Below, one piece after another: positions 1-9,277 of a DNA stretch of 64,000 nucleotides. The stretch spans positions 1 through 64,000 of IMG/VR virus record IMGVR_UViG_3300026292_000602; one strand, written 5' to 3'. Below the pieces are notes generated by a model that saw nothing but the letters and a program-made list of their open reading frames with translations, was not told where the DNA came from and did not search any database. This DNA comes from a virus. A program made the position numbers and the translations under genes. How positions within the stretch are numbered: position 1 is the stretch's first letter; each line of letters begins with the position of its first letter.

Positions 1-1591
1 TGTTACGAGTATCTACTTCTTCACGTTTCTTTTTATCAGCATCTTTATTAGCTTCAGCGTCTTTTACCATTTTGTCGATTTCTTCTTCTGATAATCCGCC
101 ATCTGATTGTATTGTAATCTTTTGTTCTTTACCAGTACCTTTATCTTTAGCACTTACACTTACAATACCATTTGCGTCAATATCAAATGTTACTTCGATT
201 TGTGGCATACCTCTTGGTGCAGGAGCAATACCGTCTAGCATAAAATTACCTAATGCTTTATTGTCTGCGGCCATTTCTCTTTCACCTTGAGTTACTACAA
301 TGTTTACTCCTGATTGATTATCTTCAGCAGTTGAAAAGACTTGACTCTTATTAGTTGGAATCGTTGTATTCTTTTCAATTAGTTTAGTTGCAACTCCGCC
401 TAGTGTTTCAATACCAAGTGATAAAGGTGTAACGTCTAATAACAATACATCTTTAACATCACCTTGTAATACTCCACCTTGAATACCAGCACCTATGGCA
501 ACAACCTCATCTGGGTTAACGCCTTTGTGTGGTTCTTTGCCAAAGAAACTTTTTACTGTTTCTTCAACTTTAGGCATACGTGTCATACCACCTACTAGGA
601 TAACTTCATCAATATCACTTGCAGTAAGTTCTGCATCTTTAAGAGCAGTCTTACAAGGTGTAAGTGTTCTTTCAATCAAGTCTCCTACTAGAGCTTCAAA
701 CTTTGCTCTTGTAAGTTTTACGTTTAAGTGTTTAGGTCCAGATGCATCAGCAGTAACAAACGGCAAACTAATTTCTGTTTGTGTAGCAGATGATAGTTCA
801 CATTTTGCTTTTTCAGATGCTTCTTTAACACGTTGCATAGCAAGTTTATCTGTTCTTAAGTCCATGCCTGAGTCTTTCATAAACTCATCACAAACATAGT
901 TTACAAGAGTGTTATCAAAGTCTTCACCACCTAATGATGTATCACCATTAGTTGACTTAACTTCAAATACTCCTTCGCCGATTTCTAAGACAGAAACGTC
1001 AAACGTTCCACCACCTAAGTCATAAACTGCAACTGTGCCTGATTTCTTTTTATCTAAACCATATGCAAGTGCGGCCGCGGTTGGCTCGTTAACTATACGT
1101 TCAACTTCAAGTCCTGCAATTTTACCTGCGTCTTTTGTTGCTTGTCTTTGTGAATCGTTAAAGTATGCAGGTACAGTAATAATAGCTTTATCTACTTTAC
1201 TACCTAAATACTCTTCAGCAGTTTCTTTCATCTTCTGTAAAGTGAAAGCAGAGATTTGTGAAGGCGAATACTTTTCACCTTTTGCTTCTATCCAAGCATC
1301 TCCGTTGTCTGCTTTGATTATTTTGAATGGAGAAGTTTTCATGTCCTTTTGTACGGACTTATCATTAAACTTCTTACCTATTAGTCTTTTAACTGCAAAG
1401 ATAGTATTCTCTGGGTTAGTTACTGCTTGTCTTTTTGCCGCAACTCCTACTAGCTTTTCATCGCCAAAAGATACGATTGAAGGCGTTGTTCTAACTCCTT
1501 CACTATTTTCTATGACTTTAGCATCACCACCTTGCATTACTGAAACACAAGAATTAGTAGTACCTAAGTCAATACCAATTATTTTGCTCAT
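1..1591 (-). CDS. dnaK: Chaperone DnaK (Hsp70), C-terminus outside window
   Basis: Translating the minus strand from an ATG at 1591 gives about 530 residues of Hsp70, running off the window edge, so roughly the last 100 residues (lid) are missing. Visible: N-terminal phosphate-1 motif [12 protein letters not shown], phosphate-2 motif [25 protein letters not shown], the adenosine-site [12 protein letters not shown], the interdomain linker [19 protein letters not shown] and the start of the substrate-binding beta domain. It folds and refolds proteins with ATP, normally with DnaJ and GrpE. A strong AAGGAGGAG site precedes the start and hsp20 lies directly upstream on the same strand. A full DnaK is unusual in a tailed phage; it could help virion assembly or replication complexes. 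No frameshift seen. Confidence 0.97.
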   Translation of the reverse strand, partial: MSKIIGIDLGTTNSCVSVMQGGDAKVIENSEGVRTTPSIVSFGDEKLVGVAAKRQAVTNPENTIFAVKRLIGKKFNDKSVQKDMKTSPFKIIKADNGDAWIEAKGEKYSPSQISAFTLQKMKETAEEYLGSKVDKAIITVPAYFNDSQRQATKDAGKIAGLEVERIVNEPTAAALAYGLDKKKSGTVAVYDLGGGTFDVSVLEIGEGVFEVKSTNGDTSLGGEDFDNTLVNYVCDEFMKDSGMDLRTDKLAMQRVKEASEKAKCELSSATQTEISLPFVTADASGPKHLNVKLTRAKFEALVGDLIERTLTPCKTALKDAELTASDIDEVILVGGMTRMPKVEETVKSFFGKEPHKGVNPDEVVAIGAGIQGGVLQGDVKDVLLLDVTPLSLGIETLGGVATKLIEKNTTIPTNKSQVFSTAEDNQSGVNIVVTQGEREMAADNKALGNFMLDGIAPAPRGMPQIEVTFDIDANGIVSVSAKDKGTGKEQKITIQSDGGLSEEEIDKMVKDAEANKDADKKKREEVDTRN

Positions 1592-1619
1592 AGTTTTCTC
1601 CTCCTTATTAAGCAAAGAG

Positions 1620-1644
1620 TAGGGTGTGCATTACACACACCCTA
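1620..1644 (-). promoter_or_regulatory. Hairpin between hsp20 and dnaK
   Basis: Nine-base inverted repeat (TAGGGTGTG / CACACCCTA) just upstream of the dnaK Shine-Dalgarno. It may be a processing site, an attenuator or a translational control element. A second hairpin holds the same place before hsp20, and both leaders then carry TTGCTTAATAAGGAG or a one-base variant. Confidence 0.6.
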
Positions 1645-1658
1645 TCATTCTTTTTGTT

Positions 1659-2108
1659 TTATTTGATTTCAATAGTTTTAGGTTTTTTAGACTCTGGAAT
1701 TATTCTTTCCAAAGAAATTACCAATAAACCATCTTTCAACTCTGCACCTTTAACTTCTACGTCATCAGCAACTGAAAAAGACTTTGTAAAGTGTCTTTTA
1801 CTAATGCCTCTGTGTAGTACACCATCGTCTTGGGGTTTAGTACTAGAGTCAGTAATTGACTTAACAGTAATGATGTTATCTTCATACATTATGTCAATGT
1901 CTTTCTTATTGAATCCAGCTAACGCCAATTCAATATTGTAGGTGTAGTCACCTGTCTTTACAATATTGTATGGTGGAAAGTTAGATTGTACCATAGGTGA
2001 GTTGAAAACTTCGTTTTCAAACATTTTTTCGAATCTATCAAAGATAGGATCGAAACCTACTGTTACGGGTCTAAGTTGATTAAAAATTGATAGGGATTGT
2101 TTTGTCAT
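1659..2108 (-). CDS. Small heat shock protein Hsp20 (IbpA-like)
   Basis: 149-residue ATP-independent holdase with an alpha-crystallin domain. The N-terminus (MTKQSLSIFNQLRPVTVGFD) matches the IbpA type. The core holds YNIELALAGFNKKDIDIMYEDN and LHRGISKRHFTKSFSVADDVEVKGAELKDG, ending in LVISLERIIPE. I chose the ATG at 2108 because AAGGAGAAAACA precedes it; a longer frame to 2129 has no ribosome site. It sits just upstream of dnaK, so the two probably form a chaperone operon behind the late promoter near 2176. Hsp20 genes are common in cyanophages and pelagiphages. Confidence 0.95.
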   Translation of the reverse strand: MTKQSLSIFNQLRPVTVGFDPIFDRFEKMFENEVFNSPMVQSNFPPYNIVKTGDYTYNIELALAGFNKKDIDIMYEDNIITVKSITDSSTKPQDDGVLHRGISKRHFTKSFSVADDVEVKGAELKDGLLVISLERIIPESKKPKTIEIK

Positions 2109-2136
2109 TGTTTTCTCCTTATTAAGCAAGTTAAAA

Positions 2137-2164
2137 TTAAAGAACCCTATCAGGCATTCTTTAA
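2137..2164 (-). promoter_or_regulatory. Hairpin in the hsp20 leader
   Basis: Perfect eight-base inverted repeat TTAAAGAA / TTCTTTAA in the 5' leader of hsp20, between the late promoter and the ribosome site. See the matching hairpin before dnaK. Confidence 0.5.
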
Positions 2165-2172
2165 CATATTAG

Positions 2173-2180
2173 TATTTATA
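2173..2180 (-). promoter_or_regulatory. T4-type late promoter for hsp20-dnaK
   Basis: Minus-strand TATAAATA, an exact match to the T4 late -10 consensus, about 65 bases upstream of hsp20. Confidence 0.7.
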
Positions 2181-2238
2181 CTAACATACAAATTATATGC
2201 TAAAATAGGTCAAATATCAAGTATAAATCTAACCAAAT

Positions 2239-2793
2239 CTACCTAATATGGACAAAAAAGAAGTGATTTAAGCTATAACGACCTGATCCTTTAATAGGCT
2301 TTACTTCGTGTTGTACGAAGCTAGGAAACAGTATTAACGAGTTGTTTTTAAGATGTGGTACATAATTATAGTCAGAAAATGATAGTTGCCCACCTGTAAA
2401 TTGTTTTGGCTCTTTGAATAATAATGTTACTGCTGACAATACTCCTAGGTCAGGATGAAGGTCATAACTGCCATCTCCGTTATAGCAATTAAGTTGAGTA
2501 ACATCAAAGTTACACATCTTTAAATAATTTGAAAAGATGTTCTCTGACAAGTCTAGATCAAATATCTTTCTATTGTATCTTAGAATACTGCTTACGTATC
2601 TATCTTCTTTGTAGTGTTTATCTAAATGAACTGCGTTCATATTACTACTTTTAGGATCGCCATTGTCTTTTGTATCAGTGGCGTGTTGATTTAGATAATC
2701 TATTTCAGAAAATACACTAGGAAGTTCTGCGTCTTCAAAGAAATCGTCTATAATAGTGTGTACGAAAGGTTTCTGATGAGTACTAATCTGCAT
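2239..2793 (-). CDS. 2OG-Fe(II) oxygenase, prolyl-hydroxylase-like
   Basis: 184 residues. The double-stranded beta-helix signature is clear: an HxD ligand pair in [17 protein letters not shown], then the distal His in [15 protein letters not shown] and the 2OG-binding Arg in [10 protein letters not shown]. Family members hydroxylate proteins or small molecules using Fe(II), O2 and 2-oxoglutarate; the substrate here is unknown. It overlaps the end of the guaC-like gene upstream by 11 bases, so the two are translationally coupled. It is one of at least five such oxygenases in this window. Confidence 0.88.
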   Translation of the reverse strand: MQISTHQKPFVHTIIDDFFEDAELPSVFSEIDYLNQHATDTKDNGDPKSSNMNAVHLDKHYKEDRYVSSILRYNRKIFDLDLSENIFSNYLKMCNFDVTQLNCYNGDGSYDLHPDLGVLSAVTLLFKEPKQFTGGQLSFSDYNYVPHLKNNSLILFPSFVQHEVKPIKGSGRYSLNHFFFVHIR

Positions 2794-3832
2794 TGAACTG
2801 ATTGAATACTTGGTTAACCTGTTGTGTACATCTTACAAACGTTGTACACTTAGGCATATCTTTTAAACGTCTTGCACCAATGTAAGTACAAGCACTTCTA
2901 ACACCTCCAAGTATTTCAGTAATAGTTGCGTCGACAGGTCCTTTGTGTGGAATCTTAACTACTTTACCTTCAGCACCTCTGTATCCATCTTTTCTACGAC
3001 CATGTCTTTGCATAGCTTCATCTGAACTCATACCATAGAACGTAACTTTGCCATCTATAATTTCGCCTTCTGATTCGTCGTGTCCTGCTAACATACCACC
3101 TAGCATAACAAAGTGTGTACCTGCTCCAAAGGCTTTTGCAACATCACCTGGATATACACAACCACCATCAGCAATAATGTGTCCACCTATACCATTTGCG
3201 GCATCAACACATTCTATTACGCCTGACAGTTGTGGAACTCCTACACCAGTTTGTAATCTAGTTGTACATACTGAACCTGGTCCAATACCAACTTTAACAA
3301 TGTCTGCTCCACGTATAATAAGTTCTTCTGTCATCTCTGCGGTAACAACGTTACCAGCAATAATAGTTTTGTCTGGATAGTTATCTCTCATTCGAGCAAT
3401 AAAGTCTCCGAAGTTTTCATGATAAGCATTTGCAACATCAACAGTAATAAATTTAATATCTGGAAATGCTTCTAATACTCTTACCATAGTGTTATAATCT
3501 TTAGCATCTTTATCCCAGATATAACCTGTACCTGTGCATACACTAAGGTACTTCATTTTAATTCCTTGCGACTTTTGTTCCCAGTCTTCAAATGAATTGT
3601 GCTTACCTATTACAGTTAGCATCTTATGATCTTGTAATACTTTAGCCATACTAAATGTACCAACTCCGTCCATATTACTTGACATAATAGGAACACCAGT
3701 CCAGTGATTGCCACTATTGTGGAATTGGAAAGTTCTAATAAGATCAACATCTCTTCGACTTTCTAATTTAGATCTCTTCGGCTTGAATAAGACGTCTTTG
3801 TAGTCTAGTTTAATGTCATCTTCAATTCTCAT
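2783..3832 (-). CDS. guaC: GMP reductase / IMPDH-family enzyme
   Basis: 349 residues, the length of GuaC and without the CBS domains of IMPDH. The catalytic loop [11 protein letters not shown] carries the nucleophilic Cys, [20 protein letters not shown] is the phosphate-binding segment, and YRGAEGK is the flap typical of GMP reductases. GMP reductase converts GMP to IMP with NADPH, so it would feed guanine nucleotides back into the purine pool (dATP for an AT-rich phage is a reasonable inference). It overlaps its neighbours by 11 bases and 1 base on either side, in a tight operon between two 2OG oxygenases. IMPDH cannot be excluded, but length and motifs favour GuaC. Confidence 0.9.
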   Translation of the reverse strand: MRIEDDIKLDYKDVLFKPKRSKLESRRDVDLIRTFQFHNSGNHWTGVPIMSSNMDGVGTFSMAKVLQDHKMLTVIGKHNSFEDWEQKSQGIKMKYLSVCTGTGYIWDKDAKDYNTMVRVLEAFPDIKFITVDVANAYHENFGDFIARMRDNYPDKTIIAGNVVTAEMTEELIIRGADIVKVGIGPGSVCTTRLQTGVGVPQLSGVIECVDAANGIGGHIIADGGCVYPGDVAKAFGAGTHFVMLGGMLAGHDESEGEIIDGKVTFYGMSSDEAMQRHGRRKDGYRGAEGKVVKIPHKGPVDATITEILGGVRSACTYIGARRLKDMPKCTTFVRCTQQVNQVFNQFNAD

Positions 3833-4431
3833 TATTTCGCTCCATAGTTAAATGATATTGCTATACGTTCTGCATCCGACCTATTTTGTTTTACGGCGTG
3901 TTTTACCCAAGCTGGGAAAATAACAAGCATACCTGGCTTAGGCGGATACGTAGCCATAGTACTTGTAATAGTATTGTATGAACTTAAATTATCTGGAATA
4001 TAATATTGTGCATCGTCATCTCTATAAAATTGTAAGTCGCCCATATTCTCTGTTGGAACGTCTATATAAAATACTCCACTTAATAAAGCATCTTGATGAT
4101 TATGTAAAGTATGATATGCTCCTGGTGGATTAATATTAATCCAGAAGTTTTGTAACTTCAGCGGAGGAAACCCTACATTGTTTCTAACAGTATCAATAGC
4201 TTTATCAAATTCGATAACCATTTGATTGAAGATAGGTTGTATCTCTGGCGGTAGTAAATCTATATTTTCAATACTACGACTATGCCAACCACCTTCATTA
4301 CTGTTACCAGCAAGTTCAGGTTCTTTATTTTTCCAAGCCTGTGCAATTTGTTTTATAGCACCACGATTAATGTCTTCGTTAATACCTGCAAATACAATGC
4401 TAGGAAACCATAAATCCGCTTTCAGTTCCAT
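3832..4431 (-). CDS. 2OG-Fe(II) oxygenase, PF13759 type
   Basis: 199 residues. Signature of the phage/marine 2OG-FeII_Oxy_5 group: [20 protein letters not shown] then [25 protein letters not shown] and RIAISFNYG. The two histidine regions and the late Arg are all present. Substrate unknown. Its stop touches the start of the guaC-like gene (ATG/TAA overlap), so both are read from one message. Confidence 0.88.
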   Translation of the reverse strand: MELKADLWFPSIVFAGINEDINRGAIKQIAQAWKNKEPELAGNSNEGGWHSRSIENIDLLPPEIQPIFNQMVIEFDKAIDTVRNNVGFPPLKLQNFWININPPGAYHTLHNHQDALLSGVFYIDVPTENMGDLQFYRDDDAQYYIPDNLSSYNTITSTMATYPPKPGMLVIFPAWVKHAVKQNRSDAERIAISFNYGAK

Positions 4432-4434
4432 ATT

Positions 4435-4674
4435 CTAAAATCCATGCTCCATTAATCTTCTACGTTCTTCTTTTTTAGCACGAGCAATTCCGGCCGCTTT
4501 AGCCCTTGCTCTTTTTTCACTTGGCTTGGAGTAGTATTGTTTGTCTCTATACTCCTGCAAAATACCATCTTGTGCTACCTTCTTTTTAAATCTTCTTAAT
4601 GCTCCATTAAAGTCGTTCCCACGAACTTTAACAGTAAGCCCTTCTTTAGGCTTGTCCTTGTTGAATCTTGAGAT
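4435..4674 (-). CDS. rpsU: Ribosomal protein bS21, apparent AUC start
   Basis: 79 residues of clear bS21: PKEGLTVKVRGNDFNGALRR, then a Lys/Arg-rich tail with KPSEKRARAKAAGIARAKK. bS21 sits near the anti-Shine-Dalgarno on the 30S subunit and affects initiation; phage-borne copies are known, notably in marine phages. The frame has no ATG, GTG or TTG start: upstream of conserved sequence it meets a stop at 4687-4689. The only well-placed codon is ATC at 4674, seven bases after AGGAG. The alternative is a ribosomal frameshift from the preceding gene, whose end overlaps in another frame. Coding is near certain; the start is inferred. Confidence 0.88.
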   Translation of the reverse strand: MSRFNKDKPKEGLTVKVRGNDFNGALRRFKKKVAQDGILQEYRDKQYYSKPSEKRARAKAAGIARAKKEERRRLMEHGF

Positions 4675-5053
4675 TGTTCTTCTCCTCTACAATCGTTCTA
4701 ACATCATAAATCCTATGATTGTTAATTATATTATAAGGCATTTCCTCTTGATTTGTCAAGTAGTATGTTTTGTCAAAGTTTAAAAGATAACCTACTAGCC
4801 ATGCAAACTCATTGCGAGTAGCATCAACATCTAATATAATATTATCAACTTGATTTACGACATCCAGCAACCAAATACTATTCGGTGAATCATTCTGATC
4901 AAACAAATAAACATTTAAGTCTTTGCCAATTTGTTTTGCTAACTCATTAAACTGTTCTTTAATAACTTCGCTAGGGTTTACTAACAAGAAACTCTTATTG
5001 TCGTTAAACAGTTTATCAGGTGGCGTGATCAAATTGATTACTGGCTCTTTCAT
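4646..5053 (-). CDS. Conserved phage protein of unknown function
   Basis: 135 residues beginning MKEPVINLITPPDKLFNDNK, rich in Asn, Asp and Leu, without a signal or membrane segment. I associate this type with T4-like marine phages but know no function. It overlaps the bS21 gene (different frame) by 29 bases. Confidence 0.75.
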   Translation of the reverse strand: MKEPVINLITPPDKLFNDNKSFLLVNPSEVIKEQFNELAKQIGKDLNVYLFDQNDSPNSIWLLDVVNQVDNIILDVDATRNEFAWLVGYLLNFDKTYYLTNQEEMPYNIINNHRIYDVRTIVEEKNNLKIQQGQA

Positions 5054-5131
5054 ACTATTACTTATTTTCTTGAATCTTTTGCCAAATAGAGTCTTGGCTT
5101 TGTTCTTGGTTTTGGACGTAATTTTCGGATT

Positions 5132-6925
5132 CTATGACTGTTGTGAAGTCGGGTCTGAGTCTTCCGGATTTGTCTGAGCCCGGATTTGCTTGTTGCTTAC
5201 CTTTGTTATGTAATTGGTTCCCTTCACCGTTTTTTTTTGAGCTTCGTCTATTTGTTTAACTTCTTCGCCATAAAAGATTCTGTTGACTGTGTCAGGAAAC
5301 TCTTTATCTTTTGCTTTTTCTTTATCTTCTTTAGCAACTTCTTCTTCAGCCGCCTCTACCCATTTATTCCATTTTTCAATATCTTGTGCTTCTTCAATAA
5401 CATTATCTTCTTTTTCTAAAGCCTCTTGCATTTCTTCATCATCTGGAATTGAAGGTAAAACTTCTGCTACTTTAGGCTCTGGACGAGGTTCTAGCTCTTC
5501 TTCCATCTGTTCGCTTACAGTTTTTTCTTCTTCTTTAGCTTCTTCTTCTATTTCTTCAGCAACTTTTTCTAGGTCTTCTTCTAGTTCTTGCTTTGTTTCT
5601 TCTTCAACTTCTTCTATACGTTTTTCTACTTCACGTTCTACTTCTTCAGTATCTTCTTTTTCTTGTATAGCTTGATTATCAATCTTTTCCTGAATTACAG
5701 GGTGGGTATATGGTGTGTTATATGATTGTTGAATGTCTTCACCTTCCCAAGTATCTTTACCGCTTGGGGGGTCGTTAGGATTTTCTGGATCTGGATCGGA
5801 CTTTGGGGGCAACTTCGGGCCCTTGTCCTCTCTAACGTATTGGAATGTATATTGTGAAGCAATTAAAAGTAATACTGCTAATGGATCAAATACAAATATA
5901 ATTATTATAATAACCCAACGTACTGCTGACTCTAGTAAGTCTTGGTTTGCTTGTTCACCATATATAAACTCTGCAATATACTTAATAGGACCTACTTCAG
6001 CTTCAAGTTTTCTGTAAGTCTTTTCGTAAGCAAACTTCTCTTCTCTAACACCATCAATAATAGTTTGTTCTTTATCAATGAATGTTTCTAATTCTGTTAC
6101 ACGAGCATCTAAGTCTTCTGTTTTAGCATTAGCTTGACCACGTAAATCTTGTATTCTCTCTTGTATTGCTTTAATATCATCTGCATACTTGGCATCAACT
6201 TTAGCAAGTGCTTCATTTAAGGCCGCATTAATTTTCTTTATTTCTTTTTGGGCATTACTTGCCACACTTAATTCATTAGCTTTAGCTTGTGCTACTGCTT
6301 CATCAAACTTCGCACCGCCACCAAATGAACCTTCAAATCTATCTTTGGCCGCTTGTATATCTGCGTCTTTACGTTCTTTAGCTTGTATTAGTCTTTGGTT
6401 CTGTAATTCTATTTGTTTATCAAAGTCTATTCTTACATCATCTTTTTCAGATTTAATTAATATATTAATTTTGTCTAATTCTTTTTGTTCACGATCAATT
6501 AAGTTATCAACACGAATATCTTCACCACCTAATAGACGTTCCATTTCTAATGTCCAACGTTCTATTTTACCTTCGGATCGTGCCATCTTATCTTCGATGG
6601 TTTCAATAAGAGCGACTTGCTCTTGACTCATTGATGTTTGTTCTATGTGGGCTTTAGATAAAAAGCCAAAGATACCCATACTTGTAATAAACATTAATAC
6701 AAATACTGCTAGGGCAAGATAAGTTCTTAACCACCAGGTTGCTCGTTGCCAATGTCTATGGAGCCATACTGCCGTGACTAGTTTACCGACTTCTAATGAT
6801 ACACCCATTATTATAATAGGTATAACAGCCGCCGCGAAAATTGCCGCCAATCCAGCGACCGAATAGTATATAGCTACCGCACTAATCGTTAATGCAGATA
6901 GAAATGTTAGTATTCCTAGTAACAT
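5132..6925 (-). CDS. Large membrane-anchored coiled-coil protein
   Basis: 597 residues. Four membrane helices: two near the N-terminus (LLGILTFLSALTISAVAIYY and the following AAIFAAAVIPIIIMGVSLEV), one around AVFVLMFITSMGIFGFL, and one mid-protein (WVIIIIIFVFDPLAVLLLIA). A long Lys/Glu/Ala coiled coil lies between the third and fourth, and the C-terminal 200 residues are strongly acidic (Glu-rich repeats). I chose ATG 6925 (GGGAG four bases upstream) over 6955. Similar proteins occur in T4-like cyanophages without known function; roles in lysis timing or envelope remodelling are guesses. Confidence 0.8.
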   Translation of the reverse strand: MLLGILTFLSALTISAVAIYYSVAGLAAIFAAAVIPIIIMGVSLEVGKLVTAVWLHRHWQRATWWLRTYLALAVFVLMFITSMGIFGFLSKAHIEQTSMSQEQVALIETIEDKMARSEGKIERWTLEMERLLGGEDIRVDNLIDREQKELDKINILIKSEKDDVRIDFDKQIELQNQRLIQAKERKDADIQAAKDRFEGSFGGGAKFDEAVAQAKANELSVASNAQKEIKKINAALNEALAKVDAKYADDIKAIQERIQDLRGQANAKTEDLDARVTELETFIDKEQTIIDGVREEKFAYEKTYRKLEAEVGPIKYIAEFIYGEQANQDLLESAVRWVIIIIIFVFDPLAVLLLIASQYTFQYVREDKGPKLPPKSDPDPENPNDPPSGKDTWEGEDIQQSYNTPYTHPVIQEKIDNQAIQEKEDTEEVEREVEKRIEEVEEETKQELEEDLEKVAEEIEEEAKEEEKTVSEQMEEELEPRPEPKVAEVLPSIPDDEEMQEALEKEDNVIEEAQDIEKWNKWVEAAEEEVAKEDKEKAKDKEFPDTVNRIFYGEEVKQIDEAQKKTVKGTNYITKVSNKQIRAQTNPEDSDPTSQQS

Positions 6926-7001
6926 ACTGCTCCCTCTGTATTCTTTGTATAACATATTTAGCCTAATTTCTCCTTCTTCAGAAAATAGTTTAACAGTTAA
7001 A

Positions 7002-7445
7002 CTATCTTATAAAACGCCAACCATCATGGCCAGATTCTTTACAAGCGGTCTCTTTAAAGTGTCTTAATTTACCTTTGTAATTTAGTTTACTTAAAACTAC
7101 TCTACAATAACCACTTCCCATTGGATAGGTACTTGCAACAATTACCTCTCCGTTTGTTCCTGTATCATTGTTGTACCAACTAGTAGATTGTCCATTCTCA
7201 GCATTGTCTAGTGAGAAGTACATAGCTTGTTCTTGTTTCATTCTATCTGGTGCTGGTAATCTGTACCAATGCCATTTAGTTAAGTTAACAATAACACCTA
7301 CATAGCCGTTGCTAGGTTGATATGAAGATTGTACACTAGAGTTTGCAGTATCGCTAGTGTTGTACGTCTGTACTCCACTTGTTGAGCTACAAGCACCTAA
7401 TAGACTAATAAGGGCTAGTAACAATATACCATTTACTACTCTCAT
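7002..7445 (-). CDS. Lipoprotein, unknown function
   Basis: 147 residues with a lipoprotein signal peptide (MRVVNGILLLALISLLGAC, lipobox LGAC). The frame extends upstream to 7499, but the ATG at 7445 follows GAAGGATT and starts the signal exactly. One of three consecutive lipoprotein genes; it overlaps the preceding one by 41 bases. Possible envelope role such as superinfection exclusion or lysis control, inferred only from export. Confidence 0.8.
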   Translation of the reverse strand: MRVVNGILLLALISLLGACSSTSGVQTYNTSDTANSSVQSSYQPSNGYVGVIVNLTKWHWYRLPAPDRMKQEQAMYFSLDNAENGQSTSWYNNDTGTNGEVIVASTYPMGSGYCRVVLSKLNYKGKLRHFKETACKESGHDGWRFIR

Positions 7446-7749
7446 AATCCTTCCCTTCAAATAGACAAGCATAGCCTTTTCTGTCAACCATCTTGCCACC
7501 TATGTTTATACTATACCAATGCTCACGACATTGTTTGCCCATACCCATTTTCGGGGGTAAGAGCTTTTTTACAGGATTGTCTGTGCATTTGGTGATTTGT
7601 TTACTATTTGTACTACCGTTAGTATCAGTAATAGTTTTTTCTGTATCACAATACTGGTGACCGCTTTCTTCTAGTGTTAGCTTATTACCCGTAGCACTAC
7701 AGGCGGTACATAGTAATACCAGAGCTAGTGTGTATAGAAGATTTTTCAT
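7405..7749 (-). CDS. Lipoprotein, unknown function
   Basis: 114 residues; signal MKNLLYTLALVLLCTACSA with lipobox CTAC. Two Cys pairs in the mature part may form disulfides in the periplasm. Middle member of a three-lipoprotein cluster. Confidence 0.8.
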   Translation of the reverse strand: MKNLLYTLALVLLCTACSATGNKLTLEESGHQYCDTEKTITDTNGSTNSKQITKCTDNPVKKLLPPKMGMGKQCREHWYSINIGGKMVDRKGYACLFEGKDYESSKWYIVTSPY

Positions 7750-7758
7750 TGCGAACTC

Positions 7759-8322
7759 CTAGTCGATTTGTTTAGCAGATTTATTGATTGAGTTAGTGTC
7801 TACTTTTACATTAGACGACCTAACAGCCACCGCTTCTGCGACTAATTGGTCTACTATCTCTTTATCAATCTTCACCATAATGAAGTGGTAATACTTGCCA
7901 TTTCTTTTATACAAGTAACCTTCATTTGAAGAATAGTGTCTTACTACTGTATCTGTGATTTTATTAACAACTAATACTTGAGATTGAGTAGTAGATACCA
8001 TTCCTTCTTCAGTACCACTATCGTTATACTCAATAGTTGTTCTCTTATTTACTGCACCATTAATTCTGTCAGCAATTTTAGTTTTCGCTAACTGTATGGC
8101 TTTGTCATAAGCGGCTTCTTTAAATCCACTTACTCCACTACCACAAGCATAGTAGTAATCTTTAGACCACCAAAACCAACCTTCGGTTCCAGTATCTTTA
8201 CACTTCATATACCAATTTGGTACTACGTCGTTTTGTTTTTCTACGACGGTCGTCATTGTTGAACAAGCTGATACTGTGATTGCTAATGCACCAACAAGTA
8301 ACAGATTTTTAATGCCTTTCAT
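7759..8322 (-). CDS. Lipoprotein, LPP20-like
   Basis: 187 residues; signal MKGIKNLLLVGALAITVSAC. The mature part has a conserved Trp/Cys-rich start (PNWYMKC, GWFWWSKDYYYACGSG) and an alpha/beta region with AYDKAIQLAKTKIADRINGA and YKRNGKYYHFIMVKIDK, the pattern of LPP20/LppA-type lipoproteins. First gene of the lipoprotein cluster. Function unknown. Confidence 0.78.
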   Translation of the reverse strand: MKGIKNLLLVGALAITVSACSTMTTVVEKQNDVVPNWYMKCKDTGTEGWFWWSKDYYYACGSGVSGFKEAAYDKAIQLAKTKIADRINGAVNKRTTIEYNDSGTEEGMVSTTQSQVLVVNKITDTVVRHYSSNEGYLYKRNGKYYHFIMVKIDKEIVDQLVAEAVAVRSSNVKVDTNSINKSAKQID

Positions 8323-8405
8323 TTAAGCCTCCGTAAGTTTTTGTTCATTATGTATATACTATAACACCGAATGTGGCTAGAGTCAACCTTTATTTTGCCA
8401 AAAAG

Positions 8406-8867
8406 TTAATTTCTTCGCATTGTTGCGATTTCGGTTGCTTGTTTTGATCCTGTCTTATCATCGTCATCTGCAAAAATTGGAACCATATTTGATTTGTGCA
8501 TAGTTGCTATGCCAACCAATCTACGTTCTCCTGTGTATTGCATTGGTTCTCTTTTGAGTGCAGGTTCAAAACCTTTCTTGCTAGTATGTGATTTGATATG
8601 TTCTTTTGGACGTTCAAAGGACTTGCCCGATTGGTGCCATGGTTCCGATATAACTCTTTGCTCTCTATTTTTTGGTTTGTAATTACCTTGACAATAATTA
8701 ATATATTCTTTTATATTCATTACAAGGTTATGACAACCAATTCGTTTCATTTCTTTATTATGCTTTCTCATATTAACTTCATATTTGGATAGCATACTTA
8801 AAGTTACTTTTTTCTTTTTACGTTTTTTGGTATTAAGAGTAGTTAGACCCTGTGCTAAATGAAACAT
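8406..8867 (-). CDS. Basic protein, unknown function
   Basis: 153 residues, Lys/Arg-rich (KKRKKKK near the N-terminus), no signal or membrane helix. Begins one base after the denV stop, so co-transcribed. Could bind nucleic acid; I recognise no family. Confidence 0.7.
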   Translation of the reverse strand: MFHLAQGLTTLNTKKRKKKKVTLSMLSKYEVNMRKHNKEMKRIGCHNLVMNIKEYINYCQGNYKPKNREQRVISEPWHQSGKSFERPKEHIKSHTSKKGFEPALKREPMQYTGERRLVGIATMHKSNMVPIFADDDDKTGSKQATEIATMRRN

Positions 8868-8868
8868 A

Positions 8869-9276
8869 TTAAGTTATCCCGTGTTGTGACCAACGATACC
8901 AATATGGTTTTTGGTTAATACGTTGTTGTATGCGTTCTCTAATAATAGTAATGTCTTGATCTTTAGGTGTCCAATCCTTGTATAACTCATTAGGCCATTG
9001 TTCTGTTTTGAATTTACGAGTAGGATCAGGCTTCATACCTCTACGTTTCATTTCTGCAATAAGCTCTTTGTATCTTTTATGTAGATACTTGCCTTTATTA
9101 TAAAAGAACTTGACGTGTCCTTTGTTTAGTGTGAATTCTTTTGGAATGTCCGTTAATCCGTTTTTGGATTTTAATGATCGTTGTAATGCAGGGCCGACCA
9201 TAAAGATCTCTCTGTATTCTGCAACCAAGTGTTGATCTGACAAATCACCTGGGTCAACTAAATTAATCCTAGTCAT
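8869..9276 (-). CDS. denV: Pyrimidine dimer DNA glycosylase/AP lyase (T4 endonuclease V)
   Basis: 135 residues, the size of T4 DenV. The N-terminus MTRINLVDPGDLSDQHLVAE matches it, including catalytic Thr2 (the N-terminus after Met removal) and Glu23 in AEYRE. Further matches are GHVKFFYNKGKYLHKRYKEL and the C-terminal RINQKPYWYRW that contacts DNA. It cuts the glycosyl bond and backbone at UV cyclobutane dimers, fitting a phage of sunlit water. GGTAGGTAAC precedes the start. Confidence 0.95.
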   Translation of the reverse strand: MTRINLVDPGDLSDQHLVAEYREIFMVGPALQRSLKSKNGLTDIPKEFTLNKGHVKFFYNKGKYLHKRYKELIAEMKRRGMKPDPTRKFKTEQWPNELYKDWTPKDQDITIIRERIQQRINQKPYWYRWSQHGIT

Positions 9277-9277
9277 G

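Noticed and set aside
72-1941. Plus-strand ORFs opposite dnaK and hsp20
   Set aside because: Low-complexity Ser/Leu-rich antisense shadows of clear minus-strand genes, with no ribosome sites.
5186-6626. Plus-strand Ser/Phe-rich ORFs opposite the large coiled-coil protein
   Set aside because: Antisense of Glu/Lys/Ala codons; no starts of quality.
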